Positions 16,330 to 23,990 of a stretch of DNA of 64,000 nucleotides are shown one piece after another. Source of the DNA: Falsirhodobacter algicola (GTDB lineage Bacteria > Pseudomonadota > Alphaproteobacteria > Rhodobacterales > Rhodobacteraceae). How positions within the stretch are numbered: position 1 is the stretch's first letter; every line of letters begins with the position of its first letter. Where the stretch lies: assembly GCF_018279165.1 (NCBI RefSeq), contig NZ_CP047289.1:124001-188000 (forward strand), written 5' to 3'. Under the pieces are notes generated by a model. It saw only the letters and a list, made by a program, of their open reading frames with translations. It was not told the DNA's origin and made no database searches. The translations under genes were made by a program, and so were the position numbers.

Positions 16330-18161
16330 CCGAAATGCCCGTGCGAAGTCTTGTCCCAGTAGAAGGGGTTTCGCACCATCTCCCACAGCGCCTTGTAGAC
16401 CGAGAAGGTCGCGAGCGGGAAATAGAGCAGCATCGTCGGCACCCAGAGCGGGTTCATCCGGTGGCCCGTCTTGCGGATGGCGAGGATGCCGATGGTGATG
16501 TTGATCGCCTCGGTCATCAGGAACATCGCCACCAGCAGGATGACGCACCAGCCGGGCAAGGCCTGCGTCACCGGATGCGGCAGGCCCAGTGCCAGCAGCC
16601 AGTACGACCACAGCACCGGCGCAAGGATGGCCTGCGACAACGCGCAGAAGAACATGATCTGAAAACCGATGAAGGCCCGCGCCCCGATTTCCCGCCACAG
16701 GCGGGCCGGGGCGCGCATATGGACGATCCACGTCATCATATAGCCCTTCTGCCAGCGGGAGCGCTGCTTCACCCATGCCAGCGGCATGCAGTTCGCCTCT
16801 TCTTGCGTGACGGTGGCGATCATCTCGGTCCGGTAGCCGGACCGGGCAAGGCGCAGGCCCAGATCGGCATCCTCGGTCACGTTATGGGCATCCCACGCGC
16901 CGACATGTTCCAGCACCTCGCGGCGGACATAGAGCGTGGTCCCCCCCAGCGGGATCGCCATCCCCATGCGCTGAATGCCGGGCAGGATCACGCGGAACAG
17001 CGTCGCATATTCGATCGTGAAGCAGCGCGCGATCCAATTCGTGCGGGGGTTGTAGTAATCCAAGATCCCCTGAAGGCAGGCCAGTTCCGGCCCCGCGGCG
17101 GCAAAGCGCGCGACGACGCGGCGGATCTGATCGGGGGCGGGGGCATCCTCGGCGTCGAAGATGCCGACGATGCTGCCCCGGCAGGTCGAGAGCGCGTGGT
17201 TCAGCGCCCGCGGCTTCGTCTTCAGCTTGCCATGCGGGGTGACGATGACCCGCATCCATGGCGGCAGCGCGGCGCGGGCAAGGGCGTCGCGCGTCAGGTG
17301 GTCGCGCTCCTCCACGGCCAGAAGGATCTCCAGCCGCTCGCGCGGATAGTCGAGGCAGGACAGGCGCTGGATCAGGCGTTCGGCGATGTCGGCCTCGCGG
17401 TAGAGGGCGACGATGACCGACACGATGGGCAGGCGCGCCGGCAGCGCGCTGGGCGGCGGCGGCACGGCCCGGTGCGCGGCGATGGCCGCCGCCAGCTTCA
17501 GCCCCATGCACAGCACGAGCGAGATCACCGCCCAGATCGTCGCCGCCGCCAGCACCCCTCCGGGCCAGAGCAGCACGAGCCCGCCCAGCACCACCAGCCC
17601 AAGGGCCAGCGGCTGTTGAACGGCGGCCGTGCTCCAGCCGCGGCAGCTGTAGCGGTCGGGAACGCGGTGCTGGGCCAGAAGCGCCAGCGTCGCCCCGCGC
17701 GCGGCCAGAAGGGCGGCGTTGATCCCGCCCTCGTCGGCCAAGGCGCAGACGACGGGGCCGAACCGGGCGGCGAGATGCTCCCGCTCGGCATCGAACACCT
17801 CGGGCAGGGGGGCGAGGATCACCGTCACACCGCCGACCTGACGCCATGGCAGCACCCCGCGGCGCAGGCACCAATCGGCATCGGCGCGGTCGATCAGACG
17901 CGGATCGGGGGCCTCGGTTCGCGGATCGACATGCAGGATGCCGAAATGCCGTGCCAGAAGGGGATAGAGCCGGTCCGCCGGCACCGATCGCAGCGCCAGA
18001 AGCGCCGCTGCCAGCGACAGATCCTGCCGCAGGGCAAAGCTGCGCGCGTTGGCGATCGCATCCTCGGCCAAAGCACCTTCGGCAAGAAGGCGGCGGGCCA
18101 GTGTCAGCCGCTGCGGATGGCGCACCGCCCCCGGGGACGATCGCCGCAAGATGGACGCCAT
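16326..18161 (-). CDS. Family 2 glycosyltransferase with N-terminal T2SSE_N/MshEN-like domain
   Basis: 611 residues. Residues about 15-150 resemble the T2SSE_N/MshEN fold (LLAEGALAEDAI, LARHFGILHVD, VLPWRQVGGVTVILA), a domain that in some proteins binds c-di-GMP. Two membrane segments (about 180-230) follow. The GT-2 catalytic domain has VSVIVALYREAD, DAEDAPAPDQ (DxD), TEDADLGLR and QRSRWQKGYM, the set of a processive transferase. Several transmembrane helices close the protein. It probably makes or exports a polysaccharide; the sugar is unknown. In NfrB-type proteins the same two modules occur in reverse order. Confidence 0.82.
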   Translation of the reverse strand: MASILRRSSPGAVRHPQRLTLARRLLAEGALAEDAIANARSFALRQDLSLAAALLALRSVPADRLYPLLARHFGILHVDPRTEAPDPRLIDRADADWCLRRGVLPWRQVGGVTVILAPLPEVFDAEREHLAARFGPVVCALADEGGINAALLAARGATLALLAQHRVPDRYSCRGWSTAAVQQPLALGLVVLGGLVLLWPGGVLAAATIWAVISLVLCMGLKLAAAIAAHRAVPPPPSALPARLPIVSVIVALYREADIAERLIQRLSCLDYPRERLEILLAVEERDHLTRDALARAALPPWMRVIVTPHGKLKTKPRALNHALSTCRGSIVGIFDAEDAPAPDQIRRVVARFAAAGPELACLQGILDYYNPRTNWIARCFTIEYATLFRVILPGIQRMGMAIPLGGTTLYVRREVLEHVGAWDAHNVTEDADLGLRLARSGYRTEMIATVTQEEANCMPLAWVKQRSRWQKGYMMTWIVHMRAPARLWREIGARAFIGFQIMFFCALSQAILAPVLWSYWLLALGLPHPVTQALPGWCVILLVAMFLMTEAINITIGILAIRKTGHRMNPLWVPTMLLYFPLATFSVYKALWEMVRNPFYWDKTSHGHFG

Positions 18162-18215
18162 GCCATGCCCCCCGGAACCCTTGGGGGAGCATGGCCAATC
18201 AGAGTTAACGCAAGG

Positions 18216-19367
18216 TTAAGCGCGGCGCGCCTTCATCGCCTCGGCAAAGCGCTCGAACAGGTGATAGCTGTCCTGCGGGCCGGGGCTGGCCTCCGGGTGA
18301 TACTGCACCGAGAAGACATCCTTGCCGTCCACCGCGATCCCGCAATTGGACCCGTCGAACAGGCTGACATGGGTTTCGCGCACGCCGGCGGGCAGGGTTT
18401 GGCTGTCCACGGTGAAGCCGTGGTTCATCGAGGTGATCTCCACCTTGCCGCTGACGAGATCCTTGACCGGGTGGTTCGCGCCGTGATGCCCGTGGCTCAT
18501 CTTCACCGTGCGCGCCCCGAGGGCGAGGGCGAGGATCTGGTGGCCGAGGCAGATGCCGAAGACCGGCACGTCCTTTTCCATCACGCCCTTGATCATCGGC
18601 ACCGCATATTCGCCGGTCGCGGCCGGATCGCCGGGGCCGTTCGACAGGAACACGCCTTCGGGATTCAGGGCCAGCACATCCTCGGCCGTGGCCGTGGCGG
18701 GCAGGACGGTGACATCGCAGCCCGCGCTGGCAAGGCAGCGCAGGATGTTGCGCTTCGCACCATAGTCGATGGCGACGACGCGCAGGCCCTCGCCCTCGCG
18801 CTTGGCGAAACCTTCGGACCACGCCCAACGCATCTCATCCCAGCGGTAGGACTGTGCGCAGGTCACGTCGCGGGCCAGATCCAGCCCGACGAGGCCCTGC
18901 CACGCCTTCGCCCGCGCAACCAGCGCCGGAACGTCGAAATTGCCGTCGGGATCGTGGGCCAGCGCGACATGGGGCGCGCCCTGCTGGCGGATCGCCCGCG
19001 TCAGCCGCCGCGTGTCCAGCCCGCCGATGCCGATCCGGCCCTTCAGGCGCAGCCATTCGCCGAGTTCCGTCGTGGCCCGCCAGTTGGAGGATTCCGTCGG
19101 ATCCCATTTCACCACCATGCCGGCGGCGACGGGATCGGCGGTTTCCTCGTCCTCGGACGTGGTGCCGACATTGCCGATATGGGGGAAGGTGAAGGTCACG
19201 ATCTGCCCGGCATAGGACGGGTCGGTCATGATCTCTTGATAGCCCGTCATGGCGGTGTTGAAGACCAGCTCGGCCACCGTCTCGCCCACCGCGCCGAAAC
19301 CTCGGCCATAGAAGACGGTCCCGTCCGCCAGCGCCAGGCAGGCTGTGGGTTTGGATTGCGTCTCCAT
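18216..19367 (-). CDS. carA: Carbamoyl-phosphate synthase small subunit
   Basis: 383 residues, normal length. Hydrolyses glutamine and feeds ammonia to CarB for carbamoyl phosphate, used for arginine and pyrimidines. The N-terminal CPSase_sm domain starts ACLALADGTVFYGRGFG; the glutaminase domain has the nucleophile Cys in FGICLGHQ and the His/Glu in QYHPEASPGP. CarB is not adjacent. A near-perfect palindrome sits in the 136-bp gap shared with the divergent yqeY gene. Confidence 0.97.
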   Translation of the reverse strand: METQSKPTACLALADGTVFYGRGFGAVGETVAELVFNTAMTGYQEIMTDPSYAGQIVTFTFPHIGNVGTTSEDEETADPVAAGMVVKWDPTESSNWRATTELGEWLRLKGRIGIGGLDTRRLTRAIRQQGAPHVALAHDPDGNFDVPALVARAKAWQGLVGLDLARDVTCAQSYRWDEMRWAWSEGFAKREGEGLRVVAIDYGAKRNILRCLASAGCDVTVLPATATAEDVLALNPEGVFLSNGPGDPAATGEYAVPMIKGVMEKDVPVFGICLGHQILALALGARTVKMSHGHHGANHPVKDLVSGKVEITSMNHGFTVDSQTLPAGVRETHVSLFDGSNCGIAVDGKDVFSVQYHPEASPGPQDSYHLFERFAEAMKARRA

Positions 19368-19392
19368 TGCGCGACTCCTCTGGTTTCGGATA

Positions 19393-19402
19393 AACGGCCG
19401 TT
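19393..19402. promoter_or_regulatory. Palindrome in the carA/yqeY intergenic region
   Basis: AACGGCCGTT is a perfect 10-base palindrome, and with one extra A it extends to GATAA-ACGGCCG-TTATC (19389-19405). It lies 26 bases upstream of the carA ATG in an otherwise unremarkable 136-bp divergent gap, a fitting place for an operator. No regulator is recognised. Confidence 0.35.
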
Positions 19403-19503
19403 ATCTAAGGCCGCGTCGGCGCAGGGTCAAGGCGGAACATGCGGGTTCCCAGCCGCGTTCGGGCGGGGTATCGTGCCGGCTGGAACATCAAAGGTGCCCC
19501 GTA

Positions 19504-19959
19504 ATGACGATCCGCGACAAGCTGCAAGCCGCCCTGAAGGACGCCATGCGCGCGAAAGAGGCAGAGCGCCTGTCCACGCTGCGTCTGATCAATGCCGCCA
19601 TCAAAGACCGCGACATCGCCGCCCGCGCCGAGGGTGAGGATGCCGTATCCGATTCCGACATCCTCGCGGTGCTGGGCCGCATGGTGAAGCAGCGTCAGGA
19701 AAGCGCCCGCGTCTATGAGGAGGGGGAGCGCCCCGAGTTGGCTGCGCGCGAACGGGCGGAGATCAAGGTGATCGAAGAGTTCCTGCCCCGGCAGCTGTCG
19801 TCGGCCGAGATCACCGCCGCGATCGAGGATGCGGTCGCGGAAACGGGGGCGACCTCGTTGCGGGACATGGGCCGGATCATGGCGATCCTGAAGGCGAAAT
19901 ACACCGGGCAGATGGATTTCGGCGCGGTCGGCGCGCAGATCAAGGCGCGGCTCGGCTGA
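19504..19959 (+). CDS. GatB/YqeY domain protein
   Basis: 151 residues from ATG 19504. All-helical YqeY fold with MTIRDKLQAALKDAMRAKEAERLSTLRLINAAIKD condensed at the start, EFLPRQLS in the middle and the C-terminal DMGRIMAILK region. The domain is shared with the tRNA-binding tail of GatB, but stand-alone YqeY has no proven function. It is divergent from carA; 77 bp follow to the next short gene, which has its own promoter. Confidence 0.92.
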   Translation: MTIRDKLQAALKDAMRAKEAERLSTLRLINAAIKDRDIAARAEGEDAVSDSDILAVLGRMVKQRQESARVYEEGERPELAARERAEIKVIEEFLPRQLSSAEITAAIEDAVAETGATSLRDMGRIMAILKAKYTGQMDFGAVGAQIKARLG

Positions 19960-19975
19960 GTTTCGCCTCTGGCGG

Positions 19976-20000
19976 GGAACCTCTGGCCGCCGAAGCGGTT
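19976..20000 (+). promoter_or_regulatory. EcfG-like promoter of the 57-residue gene
   Basis: GGAAC at 19976-19980, 16 bases, GGTT at 19997-20000; 36 bases upstream of ATG 20037. It begins 16 bases after the yqeY stop. One mismatch to CGTT, the same -10 variant as at the PRC-barrel gene. Confidence 0.5.
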
Positions 20001-20036
20001 GGCCCCGCTGACCCAAGCGAGATGAAGGAGGTTTGC

Positions 20037-20210
20037 ATGCCGGCGCAGGTCCGATACGAACACTTCACGGAAGCGGCGGAGGCGGCACTGGCCGCCCGGC
20101 GCGGAACGATCCGCAAGACGGCCCTTCGGGGCAAGCCACGCGAGATGTACGAACATCTGACCGTGGCGGAGCTGGAGGAGATGGCGCTCATCCCCGCCGC
20201 CCGCCATTAG
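20037..20210 (+). CDS. 57-residue hypothetical protein, probably stress-induced
   Basis: Begins MPAQVRYEHFTEAAEAALAA; GAAGGAGG lies 6 bases upstream and fixes the start (20022 lacks a site). Charged and helical, with no membrane segment or cysteine. The C-terminal part HLTVAELEEMALIP looks like an amphipathic helix. I do not recognise a family. An EcfG-like promoter directly upstream and a strong ribosome site support expression. Its TAG overlaps the convergent oxidase-like stop in TTAG. Confidence 0.65.
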   Translation: MPAQVRYEHFTEAAEAALAARRGTIRKTALRGKPREMYEHLTVAELEEMALIPAARH

Positions 20211-21481
20211 GCACGGCGCAGCGCCCATCCGCGCGCCAAGAGCGGGCGCAGCGCAAGGCCCGCACTGACGAGAAACAGCGCGAGGCCGGCCACCGACAGG
20301 CCGGTCCCGATCTGTGCCGGAACCGTGCCGTTCGATCCGAACGCCCCCGGCGCCCATCCCAGAACCGTCCCAAGCGCGATCAGCCCGAACTGCACCCAAG
20401 CGGACCGGGCCGGCAAGGCGCGCCCCGTGATCTCCGGCAGCCAGAGATAGAACGCCGCAAAGAGCGCGAAGGCGCTGGCCAGCGCCACCACGTAATGGAA
20501 ACGAGCCGGCTCCGTGCCGCCAAGGAGCGTGGTGACGGCGCCCGTGGCCATCAGCGCCAGCGCCGCCATCCCCCATGCCATCGGCAGGCCAAGGGCCGCG
20601 CCGCGCAGCACCATCAGCACCAGACCCGCCAGCATCAGCGCCGGAAGGGCGGCAAGCCGCGGGGCGAGGGCGAGGAATCCGTCCATCGGCAGGGTTCCGG
20701 CAAAGCTCTGCTGCATCCACAGGATCGTGCCAAGCGCGGCCACGATGGCCAGAAGGCCGACGAACGCCGTGCGGGCGGGCAGGGCGCGGCCGGTGGCACG
20801 TTCCGTCACATGGGCAATGATGCCGAAACCGGGCAGCAGCATGGCGAAGAGTTCGGGCTGACCGTAGAACCACAGGACGCCGCGCAGCGCGGCGACATCC
20901 CCGCCCGCATCGAGCCACAGCGCCGCCGGACGCCCGATCCCGGCGGCCAGCAGCACCGCCGCCGCCGACACCACCGGCAGCGCGGCCAGAAGCACGCAGG
21001 CCGTGATCAGCAGCGACCAGCCCAGCACCGGCACCTCGGCCGCCGGGCGTCGGCGCGCGACGACGAAGGTCGTGATGACGTTGATCGCCGAGAGGGAGCC
21101 GCTCAGCCCCACCATCGCCAGCGCGCCGAGGCCGACCGGCAGGCTGGCCGTCAGCACCGCCGCCCCCGCACCCGCCACGCCCAAGGCATGCAGCCACAGC
21201 GCCAGATGCGCCATGCGCGGAAGGGCCGGGCCGCGGGCGCCGATCTCTGCCGGAAGGGCCAGCGCGGCGATGCCGCCGAACAGCGCGGGCAGCGTCACGA
21301 AGAAGGTCATCAGCACGCCATGCGCCGCGATCGCCCCGGCCGACCCTTCGATCCAGCCGAACCGAAGCGCGGCGGCAAGGCCGCTCGCCCCGGCGCCGGC
21401 GATGAGCGCGATCAGCAGATGGGCAAGGCCGATCAGCCGGTGATCGGGCGCTGCCTTCGGTGTCATGTCGTCTGCGGCCAT
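20207..21481 (-). CDS. Heme-copper oxidase subunit I homologue without a binuclear centre
   Basis: 424 residues, about 12 membrane helices; AAGGAGGGG upstream fixes ATG 21481. The fold follows aa3-oxidase subunit I step by step: HGVLMTFFVTLPALFGG (helix II), AINVITTF, WFYGQPELF..LPGFGI (helix VI), ARFHYVVAL (helix X). Low-spin heme ligands H54 and H329 remain. All three CuB histidines are replaced (Q208, Q257, Q258), the cross-linked Tyr is F212 and the heme a3 His is R327. It cannot reduce O2 by the known mechanism. No subunit II or III is nearby. Its 3' neighbour is lipB upstream by 52 bp on the same strand. Confidence 0.8.
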   Translation of the reverse strand: MAADDMTPKAAPDHRLIGLAHLLIALIAGAGASGLAAALRFGWIEGSAGAIAAHGVLMTFFVTLPALFGGIAALALPAEIGARGPALPRMAHLALWLHALGVAGAGAAVLTASLPVGLGALAMVGLSGSLSAINVITTFVVARRRPAAEVPVLGWSLLITACVLLAALPVVSAAAVLLAAGIGRPAALWLDAGGDVAALRGVLWFYGQPELFAMLLPGFGIIAHVTERATGRALPARTAFVGLLAIVAALGTILWMQQSFAGTLPMDGFLALAPRLAALPALMLAGLVLMVLRGAALGLPMAWGMAALALMATGAVTTLLGGTEPARFHYVVALASAFALFAAFYLWLPEITGRALPARSAWVQFGLIALGTVLGWAPGAFGSNGTVPAQIGTGLSVAGLALFLVSAGLALRPLLARGWALRRA

Positions 21482-21533
21482 GCGGCCCCTCCTTGGTGGC
21501 TGGGGTGCGACCATGCCCCGTACCCTTCCGGGT

Positions 21534-22205
21534 CTAGCGCGCGGCGGCGGCGGTGTCCAACATCGGGAAATGCCGCGGGAAGGTCGCCATCAGCGCGGTG
21601 TCCACATCGGCCATGGTGACCGGAAGCCCCAGATCGACGAGGCTGGTGACGCCGTGTTCGCGGATGCCGCAGGGCACGATGCCATCGAAATGGCCCAGAT
21701 CCGGTTCGACGTTCAGGCTGATGCCGTGAAAGCTGACCCAGCGGCGCAGCTTCACGCCGATCGCGGCGATCTTGTCCTCGCGCACCGAGCCGTCGAGGTT
21801 CGGCGCCTTGTCGGGGCGTGTGACCCAGACGCCGACGCGCCCCTCGCGCCGTTCGCCGCGCACGCCGAATTCGGCCAGCGTGTCGATGACCCATGCCTCC
21901 AGCGCGGCGACGAACCGGCGCACGTCGCGCCCGCGTGCGGCCACGTCCAGCATCACATAGGCGACCCGCTGCCCCGGCCCGTGATAGGTGTACTGCCCGC
22001 CGCGGCCCACCTCGAACACCGGAAAGCGTCCGGGGGCGACCAGATCCTCGGCGCGGGCGGAGGTGCCGGCGGTATAGAGGGGGGGGTGTTCCAGCAGCCA
22101 GACCGCCTCATCCGCCTCGCCGCGCGCGATGCGGGCAACCCGATCCTCCATCGCGGCAAGGGTTTGCCGGTAATCCGCCAGCCCGGGAAGATGCGTCCAA
22201 TCCAT
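21534..22205 (-). CDS. lipB: Octanoyl-[acyl-carrier-protein] transferase
   Basis: 223 residues from ATG 22205. Moves octanoate from ACP to lipoyl domains of 2-oxoacid dehydrogenases and the glycine cleavage system. Motifs: [35 protein letters not shown], the Lys in [18 protein letters not shown], and the active-site Cys in [14 protein letters not shown]. Usual length. The gene is followed at 52 bp by the oxidase-like gene in the same direction. Confidence 0.96.
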   Translation of the reverse strand: MDWTHLPGLADYRQTLAAMEDRVARIARGEADEAVWLLEHPPLYTAGTSARAEDLVAPGRFPVFEVGRGGQYTYHGPGQRVAYVMLDVAARGRDVRRFVAALEAWVIDTLAEFGVRGERREGRVGVWVTRPDKAPNLDGSVREDKIAAIGVKLRRWVSFHGISLNVEPDLGHFDGIVPCGIREHGVTSLVDLGLPVTMADVDTALMATFPRHFPMLDTAAAAR

Positions 22206-22338
22206 CGCCTGCGCCTTTCGTCTTCTGGCCCCACAGATGGGCGAAACGGCGCGCGGATACAATCGTGAAGAGGGGCGAAGAATCCGCTTTTCAAGCCTCG
22301 ATGAACCGGCTACAAGCCCGTCACCAAGCCAAGACAGT

Positions 22339-22425
22339 GCGGTCGTGGCGGAATTGGTAGACGCGCAGCGTTGAGGTCGCTGTGGGGTAACTCCCGTGGA
22401 AGTTCGAGTCTTCTCGACCGCACCA
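22339..22425 (+). tRNA. tRNA-Leu (anticodon GAG)
   Basis: 87 nt with encoded CCA. Seven-base acceptor stem GCGGTCG/CGACCGC, anticodon stem CAGCG/CGCTG with loop TTGAGGT (anticodon GAG), a long variable arm (TGGGG..CTCCCG region) and a TTCGAGT T-loop: a class II tRNA for leucine CUC/CUU codons. A hairpin terminator follows 11 bp downstream. Confidence 0.97.
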
Positions 22426-22436
22426 TCACTACGAGC

Positions 22437-22463
22437 AGGGCGGACCGCAAGGTCCGCCCTTCG
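22437..22463 (+). terminator. Terminator after tRNA-Leu
   Basis: Perfect 10-bp stem AGGGCGGACC / GGTCCGCCCT (22437-22446, 22451-22460) with a GCAA tetraloop, followed by TCGTCGTTTC. It separates the tRNA transcript from the lysis genes. Confidence 0.8.
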
Positions 22464-22547
22464 TCGTTTCAGCCCTCCGCACGGTGCCCTTTCGTCGCCT
22501 TAACGCCGCCCATGCATCCTGATCCGCGACTGTGGAAAGGACATGGC

Positions 22548-22862
22548 ATGGACGGATATGGATGGACGCTCTGCGCCCTCTGGGCCGAAGGGGCGCGGAC
22601 GCTGATTCCCAGCGCGATGGGCGGGCTGACGCGGTGGATCACGGGGCGGCGGCGCAGCCTGCGCGATGCGGGGGTGGCCGTGGCGGGCGGGATGCTGGCG
22701 GGGTTCTATCTGTGGCCCGCGATCCTGTGGATCATCGGCATGGAGGAAACGCCCCATGCCACCGCGATGGCGGCCTATATCGCGGGCACGCTCGGGATGT
22801 CGGCGGTGCGCGCGCTGATGGCACTGGTGGAGGCGCGCGCGCAGAGGCTGCGCGATGCCTGA
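22548..22862 (+). CDS. Putative holin of the lysis cassette
   Basis: 104 residues; AAGGA 7 bases before ATG 22548. Two predicted membrane helices (about 41-63 and 71-93) and a charged C-terminus (EARAQRLRDA), the size and layout of a small phage holin. The call rests on these features and on the muramidase and spanin genes that follow in overlapping frames. Holins form inner-membrane holes that release the endolysin. Confidence 0.7.
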   Translation: MDGYGWTLCALWAEGARTLIPSAMGGLTRWITGRRRSLRDAGVAVAGGMLAGFYLWPAILWIIGMEETPHATAMAAYIAGTLGMSAVRALMALVEARAQRLRDA

Positions 22863-22950
22863 TCCCCTGTTCCGCCTGATCTGCGAAGAGGGCCGCGCAT
22901 GGGCGCTGGCCGGTATTGTCACCATCCTGTTCTGGGGGATCGCCGTATGA
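22855..22950 (+). CDS. 31-residue single-pass membrane peptide in lysis cassette
   Basis: Overlaps the holin end by 8 bases and the muramidase start as ATGA (22947-22950). Sequence MPDPLFRLICEEGRAWALAG followed by a hydrophobic run IVTILFWGIAV: charged N-terminus and one membrane helix. The double overlap makes a chance ORF unlikely. It may be a second holin component or an antiholin; no family is recognised. Confidence 0.55.
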   Translation: MPDPLFRLICEEGRAWALAGIVTILFWGIAV

Positions 22951-23561
22951 GCACCCGTTTCCAAGGCCGCGCACGCCGGCTTGATGATTACGACCTGCCC
23001 GAGATCGGCGCCCTGATCGGCGTCGGAGAGGACGAATTGCACGCCGTCATCGATGTCGAGACGGCGGGCGGCGGCTTCGACCGGCAGGGCCGCCCCCGCA
23101 TGCTGTTCGAGCCGCATATCTTCTGGCGCGAACTGCCCGAGGCCAAGCGCCGCAGCGCCGAGCGGGCGGGCCTTGCCTATGCCCGGTGGGGCGAGGCGCC
23201 CTATCCGGCCGACAGCTATCCGCGGCTGGAGATGGCGATGCTGCTGGATTCGCGCGCGGCGTTGCGGTCGGCCTCTTGGGGCCTTGGGCAGATCATGGGC
23301 TTCAACCACAAGGCGGCGGGCTACGACACGGTGCAGGGCATGGTCGCGGCCTTCATGGACGACGAGGCGGCGCAGCTCGAGGGCATGGTCTGCTTCATCC
23401 GGTCCGAGGGGCTGGACGACGAGCTGCGCCGCCATGACTGGTCCGCCTTTGCGCGCGGCTATAACGGGGCGGGCTATGCCACGCATGGCTATCACACGCG
23501 GCTTGCGGCGGCCTATGCCAAATGGGCACGCATCCCCGATACGGTCGGGGCCCGCGCATGA
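22947..23561 (+). CDS. N-acetylmuramidase endolysin (DUF3380 family)
   Basis: 204 residues. The DUF3380/N-acetylmuramidase signature is clear: VIDVETAGGGF with predicted catalytic E38, then GRPRMLFEPHIFW, and later SASWGLGQIMGFN and ARGYNG. It cleaves the glycan strand of peptidoglycan. No signal peptide or SAR domain, so it depends on the holin for access. Start overlaps the small membrane peptide (ATGA), stop overlaps the next gene (ATGA). Confidence 0.92.
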   Translation: MSTRFQGRARRLDDYDLPEIGALIGVGEDELHAVIDVETAGGGFDRQGRPRMLFEPHIFWRELPEAKRRSAERAGLAYARWGEAPYPADSYPRLEMAMLLDSRAALRSASWGLGQIMGFNHKAAGYDTVQGMVAAFMDDEAAQLEGMVCFIRSEGLDDELRRHDWSAFARGYNGAGYATHGYHTRLAAAYAKWARIPDTVGARA

Positions 23562-23830
23562 GGGGGTGGCTGATCCTCGCGGCGCTGGTGTTCGGGCTGG
23601 GCTGCGGGGGGCAGGGGTGGCGGATGGGCCATGCCGCCGCCGAGCGTCAGGCGCTGGTGCGGCTGGCGGCGGCGCGGACCGCCGCCGACCGGGCCGAGGC
23701 CGCGCGCCTTGCCCTTGCTGCCGAACGCGACCGACTTGCCCGTTTTCTGGAGGATGCCGCCCATGCGGACCCTGATGCCGATACCCTTGCTCTGCGTGCT
23801 GACAGCGTGCGCCGCATCGCCCGCCGCTGA
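23558..23830 (+). CDS. Rz-like inner-membrane spanin
   Basis: 90 residues. An N-terminal membrane anchor (RGWLILAALVFGLGC) is followed by an Ala/Arg-rich segment (about 25-70) with heptad character, as in i-spanins. It starts in an ATGA overlap with the endolysin, and a second lipoprotein frame begins inside its 3' part. Spanins fuse inner and outer membranes in the last step of Gram-negative lysis. Sequence similarity is low, so the call relies on architecture and order. Confidence 0.75.
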   Translation: MRGWLILAALVFGLGCGGQGWRMGHAAAERQALVRLAAARTAADRAEAARLALAAERDRLARFLEDAAHADPDADTLALRADSVRRIARR

Positions 23831-23990
23831 ACCGCCGCCCGCGCTGCTGCTGCCCTGCGCGGCGCCGGTGGATCTGCCGGACCACGCCATGACGCAGGCA
23901 GAGGTGGAACTGGCATGGGGCCGCGACCGGGGCGCGCTGCGCGACTGTGCAGGCCGTCTGGGCGGGCTCGCCGATTGGGCGGGGGATTAG
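23763..23990 (+). CDS. Rz1-like outer-membrane spanin lipoprotein (nested frame)
   Basis: 75 residues, starting inside the Rz frame (23763-23830 shared, different frame) and running 160 bp beyond it, the classic nested arrangement. Signal peptide MRTLMPIPLLCVLTAC with lipobox LTAC, a Pro/Ala-rich segment, then QAEVELAWGRDRGALRDC, like the C-terminus of P2/lambda-type o-spanins. Its TAG overlaps the convergent AEC stop as TTAG. Confidence 0.8.
   Translation: MRTLMPIPLLCVLTACAASPAAEPPPALLLPCAAPVDLPDHAMTQAEVELAWGRDRGALRDCAGRLGGLADWAGD

Noticed and set aside
16335-19637. An 1100-codon open frame on the plus strand, antisense to the GT2 and carA genes
   Set aside because: High-GC shadow: its product is low-complexity (R, G, H, D-rich) with no domain, while the opposite strand carries clear gene families.
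22500-22503. TTAA before the holin gene as a CtrA site
   Set aside because: Only a single half-site; no second TTAA at 7-base spacing.
22339-23990. tRNA-Leu as the attachment site of an integrated element
   Set aside because: I found no repeat of the tRNA 3' end downstream and no integrase gene; the lysis genes are also separated from the tRNA by a terminator.
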